Part shown: positions 1 to 6,576 of the stretch, piece by piece
How positions within the stretch are numbered: position 1 is the stretch's first letter
How the letters are laid out: each line of letters begins with the position of its first letter
Origin: Flectobacillus roseus
GTDB taxonomy: Bacteria; Bacteroidota; Bacteroidia; Cytophagales; Spirosomataceae
Assembly: GCF_030056665.1 (NCBI RefSeq)
Contig: NZ_JASHIG010000073.1
Direction: 5' to 3' (one strand)
DNA length: 11,606 nt
Program-made: the position numbers and the translations under genes
Notes under the pieces: generated by a model
Databases searched by the model: none
What the model saw: the letters and a program-made list of their open reading frames with translations, nothing else
Told to the model about the DNA's origin: nothing

Positions 1-580
1 ACCTTAAGAATAGAGGTGTCGAAGATATTTTAATTTCTTGTGTTGATGGACTCAAAGGTTTCCCAGAAGCAATTGAAACAGTGTTTCCAAAGACTCAAAT
101 TCAACTTTGTGTAGTTCACTAGGCGTGCCCCACCAGATACGTTATTCTACACGCTTTATTGCTGATAAACATCTAAAAGAGTTTATTAAAGACTTAAAGG
201 CCGTTTACAAAGCCGAGAGCCTTACTGTTGCAGAAGATGCTTTAATTGTTCTGGAAGACAAATGGGGTGTTCAATGTCCTAGAGCAGTAGAAACATGGAC
301 TAGAAATTGGGCTAATATTTCTACTTATTTTCAGTACTCTCCAGCCATACGTAAAATCATCTATACTACCAATACGATTGAGGGATACCATCGTCAGATT
401 CGTAAAATTACAAAATCAAAAGGAGCTTTTACTTCAGAAAATGCCTTGCTAAAATTGGCTTATCTATCCATCCAAAATATGAGTAAAATATGGGCTAAAA
501 CAGCGTTTAATTGGAAGGCTATGTTATCAGAATTATTAATTACTTTTGAAGATAGAATTTATCAAGAAGATTTTAGTTAG
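1..580 (+). pseudogene. IS256-family transposase, 5'-truncated by window edge and frameshifted
   Basis: Bases 3-119 read as IS256 transposase, with the second catalytic Asp in VDGLKGFPEAI (Asp codon 45-47) and the CVVH part of the family's C/D(2)H signature (108-119). A TAG follows at 120-122. The protein resumes in another frame at 134 with QIRYSTRF and runs to the stop at 578-580. It includes TTNTIEGYHRQIRK, which carries the catalytic Glu (codon 380-382). Removing 14 bases (TAGGCGTGCCCCAC, 120-133) would rejoin the two parts exactly as VVH-QIRYS, so the lesion is a 14-bp insertion and not a point frameshift. The insertion is 71% GC in AT-rich DNA and can also be written as an 11-mer between two CAC triplets. 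As read, the gene cannot make full-length transposase. Start and first catalytic Asp are outside the window. An assembly error is possible but less likely, because the insertion is clean. Confidence 0.85.
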
Positions 581-622
581 CTAAATATTGGGGCTAGCCC
601 CAATATTTAGCTAACTAAAATC
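569..622. repeat. 54-bp perfect palindrome over the transposase stop codon
   Basis: Every base from 569 to 595 pairs with its partner from 596 to 622, with no loop; the centre is GGGGCTAGCCCC. The last transposase codons (Asp-Phe-Ser-stop) lie in the left arm. The two strands read the same, so an RNA from either direction would form the same 25-bp-plus hairpin. Inferred roles are a bidirectional transcription block at the IS edge, which would stop antisense readthrough from the minus-strand recombinase genes, or an mRNA 3' stabiliser. There is no classic U-tract beyond the terminal TTTT/AAAA arms. Confidence 0.95.
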
Positions 623-649
623 CCTGACACAGTTTAGTGAACACTCCCT
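623..649 (-). repeat. Probable right terminal inverted repeat of the IS256-type element
   Basis: Read on the minus strand the sequence begins AGGGAGTGTTCACTAAACTG and continues TGTCAGG. This resembles the outward GGG-n-GTGTTCA...TGTGTCA ends of many IS256 family members. It lies 43 bp past the transposase stop, where the terminal repeat is expected. The left partner is not in the window, so the call rests on position and resemblance. Confidence 0.6.
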
Positions 650-657
650 AAATAACC

Positions 658-692
658 AATCCCCCTCAGCTCAATTGCTGAAGGGGATTTTT
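658..692 (+). terminator. Rho-independent terminator
   Basis: AATCCCC (658-664) pairs with GGGGATT (683-689), and CAGC (667-670) with GCTG (677-680), around a TCAATT loop; a T-run follows (688-692). On the plus strand it is a good intrinsic terminator. On the minus strand the tail is GGTTATTT, so it ends the serine recombinase transcript less well, although it abuts that gene's stop codon. It may have belonged to a plus-strand gene that the IS separated from its terminator. Confidence 0.75.
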
Positions 693-1388
693 CTATTTTG
701 CTAAATAATACTTTTTCACATTCCGGATAAGTCGCAAAACCGAAAGCTTATTGTATTTCATATTTCTTCGAGTTACAAAACCTTTCTTATTCAACCTATC
801 TGCAATTTCCGAATATGACAACTGTTGCTTGACAAATCTTTCTACAAACAAGACGAGTACCTCATTTGTATAGAAATCCTTGGTGTACTCAAGCCAAGCA
901 GCTTGACCCTTTTTCGTTACCTCAGGGAAGTTTGGAGAGGCCTTTCTTACGATAACCTCCCCTCTATCTCGCTTTGCCTTGAGCGCAAGCTTTGTTCTTA
1001 TACTAATCAGCTCTCTTTCTCTTTGTGCTAATCCTGAATAAATAGCAAGGGTAAGACTATCAATTGGCTGGATTGGGATATCGCAAGCAATAACTCTGTT
1101 TTCAAGTTCCTGTACAATCAGAAAGGTATCTGGTACATTACGGCTCAATCTATCAATCTTTGCTACAATCAGCGTATATTGGTTATCTTTACACAGTTCT
1201 ACAGCTTCTCTAAGAATAGGTCTATTAGTTTCTTTTCCCGACTCTGCCTCAACAAATTCCTGTACTATTTCAGCTTTATTCATACTAGTAAAAAACTGAA
1301 TTATACCCTTTTGACCTTCTAAGCCTAAGCCTGAATTCTTTTGTTTTTGTGTGGATACACGCATGTAGGCAACATATTTGTTATTCAT
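693..1388 (-). CDS. Small serine recombinase (resolvase/invertase family)
   Basis: This 231-aa protein has the resolvase N-terminal catalytic domain at about residues 4-145: YMRVST with nucleophile Ser12, VEAESGKETNRP (47-57), KIDRLSR with Arg80 and Arg83, and the long helix with AQRERELISIRTKLAL (121-136). The C-terminal part (about 160-225) ends in IADRLNKKGFVTRRNMKY, which resembles the short helix-turn-helix/recombinase segment of Bacteroidota recombinases. It is far shorter than large phage serine integrases. Such enzymes cut both strands through a 5'-phosphoserine bond to resolve, invert or insert DNA. It lies 76 bp downstream of the tyrosine integrase on the same strand, so the two may share a transcript. 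No inverted or direct crossover site was recognised beside it, so its substrate (resolution, inversion or integration) is unknown. Confidence 0.9.
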   Translation of the reverse strand: MNNKYVAYMRVSTQKQKNSGLGLEGQKGIIQFFTSMNKAEIVQEFVEAESGKETNRPILREAVELCKDNQYTLIVAKIDRLSRNVPDTFLIVQELENRVIACDIPIQPIDSLTLAIYSGLAQRERELISIRTKLALKAKRDRGEVIVRKASPNFPEVTKKGQAAWLEYTKDFYTNEVLVLFVERFVKQQLSYSEIADRLNKKGFVTRRNMKYNKLSVLRLIRNVKKYYLAK

Positions 1389-1404
1389 TTTATAAATATG
1401 ATAG

Positions 1405-1432
1405 GAGAGTAGAACCTAAAAATTCTACTCTC
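1405..1432 (-). other. Intercistronic hairpin before the serine recombinase
   Basis: GAGAGTAGAA (1405-1414) and TTCTACTCTC (1423-1432) form a perfect 10-bp stem with an 8-base loop, between the integrase stop and the recombinase start. On the minus strand it ends 16 bases before the start codon and has no U-run. It is therefore more likely an RNA-processing, stability or translation-control hairpin, or a protein-binding site, than a terminator. The role is inferred. Confidence 0.7.
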
Positions 1433-1464
1433 TTGGATTAAATTGAGTTGATACTATCTGTGAA

Positions 1465-2712
1465 TTACCTAATAACTTTTGCGATTTTTACGGCATGGGC
1501 AACATCCTCCATGTCTAGGTTTACGTAATACTTCTTGGTATCGGCTTTGTTATGTCCCAACATTTTGGATACAAACTTATCTGCTATGTCTGTTTTCTTA
1601 TACCAATACTGACCAAAGGTCCTTCTTGCTATTTTGGTTGATAGGCTTATCTTGAAACCCAACAATTTACCTACAATTTTGAGCTCCTCGTTTATTGTTG
1701 TTAAATGTAGAACAGGAATATTCTCAATGCTACCATATTTCTCGATTAAAGTCAGGGCTTTATCATTAACTACTACAGAATAATCAATCTTAGTTTTTGA
1801 CCTTTTCCCTCCCAACATCGTTAAGTCGTTTAAATCACTGTCTAACTTATGAATCTGTGCTTCACTCAAACCACTTGTATCAACATGGCTCTGACCAGTA
1901 TAGCACATCCAAAGAAAGCTATCTATCACCTTTTGATATTTTTCAGAAACAAACGGAGAGAGCTTTTCAAGTGACTGTACCTCTTGTTGAGTGAGATGTG
2001 AGTAATCCTGTGAGACATCGTTAGTATTAACCGTGTACTTAAGCTCTTTGGCATTTAGAACTTCTGTTTCTACTCCGAAGCTTATGACCTTCTTAATAAA
2101 TGTTATTATTTTTTTGATGGAGGTGGATTTCATTTTTGATCCATGTGAGTGAGATTTAGGTACATGGATAGTTTTGAAATATACTTCAAGTTTTCTCAGA
2201 AAATCTGTATTTATCTGACTAGCTAGAATAGCTGATTGATTAGAATATGTAATATACTCCTTGACATTCTCTGCAGTTGATTTATGACTTTTAATTGTAT
2301 TGCGTGTTAAATGAATTGTGTATTCGGCGAGGGTCTTTTCAATTAGGGCTAAAAAGGTAATCGGTTTAAACACTGGATTTCTGAACTGTTGAATAATATC
2401 ATCTGGAGAATAGGCTATTCTCTCATATTCAAAGCTCATTTTTATAGTTTCAAACTTCTTTCTAATGTTAACTAGGCGATTGTTGTAAAACTCAAGACTT
2501 GATTTATCTATTTGTCCATCTTTGCTCATACATAGCTGATAATCAACATCTAATGTATTGGCAGGCACCTGAATTCCAGATGCAATCCATACAGTTTTGT
2601 ATCCTTCAAGTACTATTCCTACCTTAAGATTTACGAGTCCTTTTGAATTAGGCTTCTTGCCATCTTCGCAAAAGCGAATTTCCATAACTTGAAAGTTATA
2701 GTGTATATTCAT
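1465..2712 (-). CDS. Tyrosine recombinase/integrase, Bacteroidota type, non-canonical active site
   Basis: This 415-aa protein has an arm-type DNA-binding domain (about 10-95), a SAM-like core-binding domain (about 115-215) and a catalytic domain (about 238-405). The C-terminal boxes are clear: KIARRTFG (360-367) with Arg II at 363, MLGHNKADTKKYY with His387, and nucleophile Tyr396 (Tyr395 precedes it). Two usual residues are missing. The Arg I position in CYTGQSHVD is Ser275, and the His of HxxR is Lys360. A Ser in place of Arg I has been described for IntDOT of the Bacteroides element CTnDOT, so the enzyme may still be active. It reads away from the tRNA-Glu genes, starting 281 bp from the 3' end of the nearer one; this is the usual arrangement for an integrase of an element inserted at a tRNA 3' end. 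Met10 is an alternative start, since family members often begin near its equivalent. Integrase identity is firm; activity is not. Confidence 0.93.
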   Translation of the reverse strand: MNIHYNFQVMEIRFCEDGKKPNSKGLVNLKVGIVLEGYKTVWIASGIQVPANTLDVDYQLCMSKDGQIDKSSLEFYNNRLVNIRKKFETIKMSFEYERIAYSPDDIIQQFRNPVFKPITFLALIEKTLAEYTIHLTRNTIKSHKSTAENVKEYITYSNQSAILASQINTDFLRKLEVYFKTIHVPKSHSHGSKMKSTSIKKIITFIKKVISFGVETEVLNAKELKYTVNTNDVSQDYSHLTQQEVQSLEKLSPFVSEKYQKVIDSFLWMCYTGQSHVDTSGLSEAQIHKLDSDLNDLTMLGGKRSKTKIDYSVVVNDKALTLIEKYGSIENIPVLHLTTINEELKIVGKLLGFKISLSTKIARRTFGQYWYKKTDIADKFVSKMLGHNKADTKKYYVNLDMEDVAHAVKIAKVIR

Positions 2713-2726
2713 GTTTTAGATGTATT

Positions 2727-2784
2727 TGTCTCACGAAAAAAATTTTGAGTGATGAGACATATCCGCTTCATGAAAACACATGAA
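2727..2784. promoter_or_regulatory. Two inverted repeats in the integrase leader region
   Basis: TGTCTCA (2727-2733) and TGAGACA (2753-2759) form a 7-bp inverted repeat with a 19-base gap, 14 bp upstream of the integrase start. TTCATG (2767-2772) and CATGAA (2779-2784) form a second repeat with a 6-base gap. They are candidate sites for the integrase or for a repressor. No good TAnnTTTG promoter was found here, so the integrase start of transcription is unknown. Confidence 0.4.
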
Positions 2785-2795
2785 AAAAAAACAAA

Positions 2796-2847
2796 TTTGG
2801 AGAATGGAGGGGGTCTTTGGAGAATAAATAAGTGCAAAATGGAGAAT
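2796..2847. repeat. Three phased direct repeats of TGGAGAAT
   Basis: TTTGGAGAAT occurs at 2796-2805 and 2816-2825, and TGGAGAAT again at 2840-2847. The spacing is 20 and 22 bp, about two helical turns, so all three copies face the same side of the DNA. Their position between a tRNA target and an integrase gene suits arm-type integrase sites or an excisionase/directionality-factor site. Function is inferred. Confidence 0.6.
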
Positions 2848-2856
2848 AGAAAAAAA

Positions 2857-2874
2857 TCATGTATTAAAACATGA
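2857..2874. promoter_or_regulatory. Inverted repeat TCATGT-N6-ACATGA
   Basis: The arms are 6-bp perfect around ATTAAA. The size and CATG core match the repeat at 2767-2784 (TTCATG-N6-CATGAA), so the two may bind the same dimeric protein on either side of the TGGAGAAT repeats. No regulator gene for them is visible in the window. Confidence 0.35.
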
Positions 2875-2923
2875 ATTATGCTCCATTTAATCATCTATTT
2901 ATCAGAATACTTAGGTGTAAACT

Positions 2924-2959
2924 CAAAAAAAAAGTACCCCTCTGTTACGAAAGGTACTT
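2924..2959 (-). terminator. Terminator of the tRNA-Glu transcript
   Basis: On the minus strand AAGTACC (2953-2959) pairs with GGTACTT (2932-2938) and is followed by a run of T (A-run at 2925-2933 on the plus strand). It lies 35 bp beyond the 3' end of the last tRNA and fits a rho-independent terminator for both tRNAs. Confidence 0.8.
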
Positions 2960-2993
2960 ACTGGGTAATTTTGATATAAGAAATACTTATTTG

Positions 2994-3065
2994 TAGTCCG
3001 TACGGGAATCGAACCCGTGTTTCATCCGTGAAAGGGACGTGTCCTAACCCCTAGACGAACGGACC
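2994..3065 (-). tRNA. tRNA-Glu (anticodon TTC), copy 2, nearer the integrase
   Basis: The minus strand folds into a complete 72-nt cloverleaf: acceptor GGTCCGT with ACGGACT (first pair G-U), D arm GTCT/GGAC, anticodon stem CGTCC/GGATG with loop CTTTCAC, and T arm ACGGG-TTCGATT-CCCGT. The anticodon TTC (plus-strand bases 3030-3032) reads GAA/GAG. CCA is not encoded. It is identical to the other copy and lies downstream of it on the same transcript. Its 3' end faces the integrase and is the probable attachment site of the mobile DNA to the left. Confidence 0.97.
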
Positions 3066-3128
3066 TTGTGGGTTAACCTAATTAGTACTCTTACTTCGAA
3101 AATATTAACCTCTATCAGTAAATATTTG

Positions 3129-3200
3129 TAGTCCGTACGGGAATCGAACCCGTGTTTCATCCGTGAAAGGGACGTGTCCTAACCCCTAGACGAACGGACC
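3129..3200 (-). tRNA. tRNA-Glu (anticodon TTC), copy 1, promoter-proximal
   Basis: It has the same 72-nt sequence and cloverleaf as the copy at 2994-3065, with the anticodon at 3165-3167. A Bacteroidota-type promoter lies 52-83 bp upstream, and 63 bp separate it from the second copy with no promoter motif seen between them. The two are therefore probably transcribed together and processed. CCA is not encoded. Confidence 0.97.
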
Positions 3201-3251
3201 TGATGGGGACAAAAACGCTTAGAATATGTTTCCTTGTCGTTTTTCGTGGTG

Positions 3252-3283
3252 CAAAATTACAGCTTTAAGGCATTCACTCCAAA
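3252..3283 (-). promoter_or_regulatory. Promoter of the tRNA-Glu pair
   Basis: On the minus strand TTTG (3280-3283) is followed after 20 bases by TAATTTTG (3252-3259). This matches the Bacteroidota consensus TTTG-N19/21-TAnnTTTG. Transcription would begin about 45 bp before the first tRNA. Confidence 0.75.
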
Positions 3284-3596
3284 TGTTTTTTATAAAAAAA
3301 GTGAAATTATTTTTTAATCACCTGATTATGAATTCATTATTTTTATAAAATTTTTCAAACTGTAATTTAAAAACTCAATCATAAATCACAAATTGTTTGT
3401 TTTACTCCTAAATGAGTCGCTTTGGTTTTCTTTAACGCTACATTTTTTATTTCTCCCATAACAGCTTCCTATACTATACCCATTGATACTTTATTACTAC
3501 CCAATCACTCCTTAGAGTCTGTGAAAAGGCTTTTTTTTCACCTAAATATATTCTAAATTTAAGCCATTAAAATACCATTTTTGTAAACAATCAACT
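3284..3596. other. AT-rich intergenic region before the maltokinase
   Basis: These 313 bases lie between the tRNA promoter and the maltokinase start. I find no convincing open reading frame on either strand. GTGAAAA (3521-3527) and TTTTCAC (3535-3541) form a 7-bp hairpin about 55 bp before the gene. The sequence TACCATTTTTG near 3572 is only a poor match to a -7 element, so no maltokinase promoter is called. Confidence 0.6.
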
Positions 3597-5180
3597 ATGA
3601 ATGAAATCACCTCGACAAATCTCAGCTCCTTAAAGGCTTGGGAGGATATCAAAAATGATACGGCACTATTTTCAAAATTCGAGACCGAAGTTCTTCCCTC
3701 TTACATGAATAGTTGTCGATGGTTTGCAGGTAAAGCCCGAGTTCAACAATATTTTAAAATCGCTTCAGCTCTCGAACTCCCGATCAAAGACTCGATTGCT
3801 TTGCTCTGCATTGTGGAGGTAGGTTACGACAATCAGGAGATTGAACGTTATCTACTGCCTGTTTCATTTATCGAAGCTGCTCAGTCAAACGCAATAGCGC
3901 CTGTAGGTATCATCAGCTTGGCATATATCAATGAAAAACGTGGTTTTGTAATTGATGCCTTATACGATGAGCGTTTTCAACAGGCTCTTTTTTACCAAAT
4001 CTCTCATGCTGAATCGGTCTATCAACAAGAAGGAAAATTGGATTTTGTTCGTGGTAAAGGCTTATCAGGCGAGGATATCAACGCTCCTATTTCTTCCAAG
4101 GCCTTAACCTTATCTTCTTCTAACTCAGCGATGGTTTTTGGAGAAAAATATTTTCTCAAACTTTATCGAAAGCTATTTAAGGAAACCAATCCTGAGGTTG
4201 AAATGATTGAGTTTTTGACCGAACATTCGGATTTTGCTTTTATTCCAGCCTTTGCAGGAAGCCTAACGTGGCAACAAGAAGGAGAAAGCGAAATCACCCT
4301 AGGCATGATGCAACGAATGGTTGATAATCAGGCTGATACTTGGGAAATGACAGGCAATCAGCTCAATGCTTTTGTCAATGCTTTTGTGGATAAAACTTTT
4401 GCTATTAAAGAAGATGTTTTCAGTCAGGTAGAATTACTGGCACAGCGCACTGCCGAAATGCACTTGGCGCTTTATGCTCCAGATGCCGAACCTATGTTTG
4501 CCACGCAAAAATTTGATGATACCTACCGCCGTTTTATTCATAAACGTCTGTGCGATTTATTAGACCGTAGATATCATCTATTGATAGAAAAATATACCAG
4601 CATCACCGACCCAGTCACTCGTAAATTGGCTTGGGATTTTATGGAGGCAAAAGAATTAATTGATGAATTTGCCGACCAAATTCTGACCAAAGACTTGGAG
4701 TCTCTTCGGATTCGTATTCATGGAGATTATCACTTGGGACAGGTTTTGGCTACCAGTAACGACTATATCATTATCGACTTTGAGGGCGAGCCAGAAAGCT
4801 CCATTACCGACCGAAAAATCATGCACTCGCCACTCAAAGATGTGGCTGGTATGATTAGAAGTTACCATTATGCGATTTCGGCAAAGATGCTTAATTCAAG
4901 CGAAACAGCAGATATGGATGCATTTAGAGTACAAACAGCAGCTGACCGCTGGTATCGTTTAATTATGCAGACGTATTTGGAAAAATATTTAGAAACCTTT
5001 GGGCATCCGCATCCACTTTTCAAAAACAATAATGAAATCAACTTTTTACTCCTGATTTATTTATTAGAAAAAGCCGTTTATGAGCTTGGCTATGAGATTA
5101 GTTACCGACCCGACTGGGTAAAAATTCCCTTAAAAGGAATTGTCAATGTGATTCGAGAAATTGAGAAAATGAAGATGTAA
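3597..5180 (+). CDS. Maltokinase (maltose 1-phosphate forming)
   Basis: This 527-aa protein transfers phosphate from ATP to maltose to give maltose 1-phosphate, the donor for GlgE in alpha-glucan synthesis. It begins with the maltokinase N-terminal cap domain, marked by CRWFAGKAR (40-48), and continues into an aminoglycoside-kinase-like fold. That fold carries FLKLYRKL (ATP-site Lys), the Brenner-type catalytic motif IHGDYHLGQVL with Asp377, and the metal-binding IIDFEGEPE with Asp394. Length is in the usual range for stand-alone enzymes; it is not fused to TreS. It stands alone, with terminators on both sides of the locus. The branching enzyme of the same pathway is 4.1 kb downstream, separated by threonine genes, so the pathway is only loosely clustered. 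GlgE and TreS are not seen here. The start ATG is the first in frame and is followed at once by conserved-looking sequence. Confidence 0.92.
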   Translation: MNEITSTNLSSLKAWEDIKNDTALFSKFETEVLPSYMNSCRWFAGKARVQQYFKIASALELPIKDSIALLCIVEVGYDNQEIERYLLPVSFIEAAQSNAIAPVGIISLAYINEKRGFVIDALYDERFQQALFYQISHAESVYQQEGKLDFVRGKGLSGEDINAPISSKALTLSSSNSAMVFGEKYFLKLYRKLFKETNPEVEMIEFLTEHSDFAFIPAFAGSLTWQQEGESEITLGMMQRMVDNQADTWEMTGNQLNAFVNAFVDKTFAIKEDVFSQVELLAQRTAEMHLALYAPDAEPMFATQKFDDTYRRFIHKRLCDLLDRRYHLLIEKYTSITDPVTRKLAWDFMEAKELIDEFADQILTKDLESLRIRIHGDYHLGQVLATSNDYIIIDFEGEPESSITDRKIMHSPLKDVAGMIRSYHYAISAKMLNSSETADMDAFRVQTAADRWYRLIMQTYLEKYLETFGHPHPLFKNNNEINFLLLIYLLEKAVYELGYEISYRPDWVKIPLKGIVNVIREIEKMKM

Positions 5181-5181
5181 C

Positions 5182-5218
5182 AAAAATCCCCCTTACCAAA
5201 TGGCAAGGGGGATTTTTT
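5182..5218. terminator. Bidirectional terminator between maltokinase and kbl
   Basis: AAAAATCCCCCTT (5182-5194) pairs with AAGGGGGATTTTT (5205-5217), with a short inner CC/GG pairing. It has T-runs on both strands and starts two bases after the maltokinase stop. It can end maltokinase on the plus strand and also catch tdh-kbl readthrough on the minus strand, about 150 bp past the kbl stop. Confidence 0.9.
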
Positions 5219-5366
5219 ACTACCTATCCCGAATAAATAATAAATTGTTGTTTATGAGACACAAAGTTAATAAATGCCTCTTATTAAAACTATGGAACAT
5301 CCGTGATTCATGTCAAATCACTAAATGTTTTTTACTATTTTTTATCAAATAATCACAAACATGACA

Positions 5367-6560
5367 TTAGTCCTTCAAAACACCTAGCTCCTTACCTACT
5401 TTGGTAAAAGCGGCTACTGCTTTCTCGAGGTGCTCCATATCATGTCCTGCCGAAATTTGTACTCGAATACGTGCTTTGCCTTGAGGCACAACTGGATAGA
5501 AGAATCCTATCACATATATCCCCTCCTCTAATAAACGAGCAGCAAATTCCTGCGCAAGCTTAGCTTCGTACAACATGATTGGTACGATAGGGTGCTCCCC
5601 TGGCAAAATATCAAAGCCTGCCTCGGTCATAGCATGACGGAAATATTTGGTATTGGCTTCTAGTTTATCACGTAAGGCCGTCGAGCTACTCAATACCTCT
5701 AATACCTTGATAGAAGCGCCAACAATGGCTGGTGCAAGCGTATTTGAGAACAAGTATGGACGAGAACGCTGACGCAATATTTCTACGATTTCTTTACGGG
5801 CAGCCGTAAATCCACCAGATGCTCCACCAAGTGCCTTACCATAAGTACCTGTAATAATGTCGATACGACCCATCACATTTTTAAACTCATGCGTACCACG
5901 ACCTGTTTTACCCATAAAGCCCGATGAGTGGCATTCGTCTATCATAATCATAGCACCATATTGCTCAACCAAATCACAGATTTTGTCTAGCTGCGCAATG
6001 GTACCATCCATCGAGAACACGCCATCCGTAACTACCAAAATACGACGACTTCCTTGAGCTGCCTTTAACTGCTCCTCTAAGTCTTCCATATTATTGTGCT
6101 TGTATCTAAAGCGTTTTGCTTTGCACAAACGAATACCATCAATAATAGACGCGTGGTTTAATTCGTCAGAAATAATAGCATCTTGTTCGTTCAACAGTGG
6201 TTCAAATACTCCACCGTTGGCGTCGAATGCAGCAGCATAAAGGATACAATCTTCCATGCCTAAAAACTCAGCAGTTTTTTGTTCAAGTTCTTTGTGAATA
6301 TCTTGTGTTCCACAAATAAAACGAACTGACGACATACCAAATCCATGGGTATCGATGGCCTCATGTGCTGCCTTGATAGCCTCTGGGTGTGAGGACAATC
6401 CAAGGTAATTGTTAGCACAAAAATTGAGTACCTCTTTACCTGTATTAATTTGAATATTGGCAGCTTGAGGACTCACAATAATACGTTCTGATTTGTATAG
6501 TCCTGCTTCTTTGATGTTATCTAACTCTAGTTGAAGAGCCTCTTTTACACTTCCGTACAT
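5367..6560 (-). CDS. kbl: Glycine C-acetyltransferase (2-amino-3-ketobutyrate CoA ligase)
   Basis: This 397-aa PLP enzyme of the alpha-oxoamine synthase family converts 2-amino-3-oxobutanoate and CoA to glycine and acetyl-CoA. It follows E. coli Kbl (398 aa) closely over its whole length: NFCANNYLGL, SVRFICGTQD, EDAIISDELNHASIIDG-like text, IDECHSSGFMG, the PLP-lysine motif TGTYGKALGGASGG with Lys242, RSRPYLFSN and GFFYPVVPQGKARIR. The close full-length match separates it from 8-amino-7-oxononanoate and serine palmitoyl synthases of the same fold. Its start lies 16 bp after the tdh stop on the same strand, so the pair is an operon and catalyses consecutive steps, passing the unstable intermediate on directly. 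No clear Shine-Dalgarno sequence precedes it, as is usual in Bacteroidota. Confidence 0.97.
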   Translation of the reverse strand: MYGSVKEALQLELDNIKEAGLYKSERIIVSPQAANIQINTGKEVLNFCANNYLGLSSHPEAIKAAHEAIDTHGFGMSSVRFICGTQDIHKELEQKTAEFLGMEDCILYAAAFDANGGVFEPLLNEQDAIISDELNHASIIDGIRLCKAKRFRYKHNNMEDLEEQLKAAQGSRRILVVTDGVFSMDGTIAQLDKICDLVEQYGAMIMIDECHSSGFMGKTGRGTHEFKNVMGRIDIITGTYGKALGGASGGFTAARKEIVEILRQRSRPYLFSNTLAPAIVGASIKVLEVLSSSTALRDKLEANTKYFRHAMTEAGFDILPGEHPIVPIMLYEAKLAQEFAARLLEEGIYVIGFFYPVVPQGKARIRVQISAGHDMEHLEKAVAAFTKVGKELGVLKD

Positions 6561-6576
6561 AAATAATACTTGGTTA

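Larger units (their letters stand above)
1..649 (+). mobile_element. Right-hand part of an IS256-family insertion sequence
   Basis: The stretch holds the C-terminal half of an IS256-type transposase, a long palindrome over its stop codon and a sequence that looks like the right terminal inverted repeat (about 623-649). The left end lies outside the window, so neither the other repeat nor the target duplication can be seen. IS256 elements move with a DDE transposase and usually leave 8-9 bp target duplications; here such a duplication would start around 649/650. The right boundary is inferred from the terminal-repeat-like sequence and could be off by a few bases. Confidence 0.8.
2988..3201. 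repeat. 79-bp direct repeat, two copies, containing the tRNA-Glu genes
   Basis: Bases 2988-3066 and 3123-3201 are identical and lie 135 bp apart. Each copy is the whole tRNA plus 6 bases beyond its 3' end and 1 base before its 5' end; the 56 bp between them is unrelated. This points to a local duplication of the gene with little flank. The pair is a substrate for deletion or expansion by homologous recombination. Confidence 0.9.

Noticed and set aside
825..1031. Plus-strand frame within the serine recombinase, and similar antisense frames inside kbl, the integrase, maltokinase and glgB
   Set aside because: All lie inside well-supported genes on the other strand or in another frame and show no domain.
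2796..2847. CRISPR-like or iteron array
   Set aside because: Three 8-bp units are too short and few for CRISPR, and there is no replication gene nearby to make them iterons.
2709..2894. 61-codon minus-strand frame overlapping the integrase start by ATGA
   Set aside because: It is Phe/Ile-rich because it reads through poly-A tracts and the TGGAGAAT repeats, has no recognisable domain, and covers the likely regulatory region. The ATGA overlap is probably chance.
2994..3200. The two tRNA-Glu copies as attL and attR of an inserted element
   Set aside because: Only 56 bp lie between the two repeats, with no gene. Any element boundary must be to the left of the window.
5367..6560. 8-amino-7-oxononanoate synthase or serine palmitoyltransferase instead of Kbl
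   Set aside because: Near-complete match to the E. coli Kbl motifs along the full length, and the adjacent threonine dehydrogenase, fit Kbl only.
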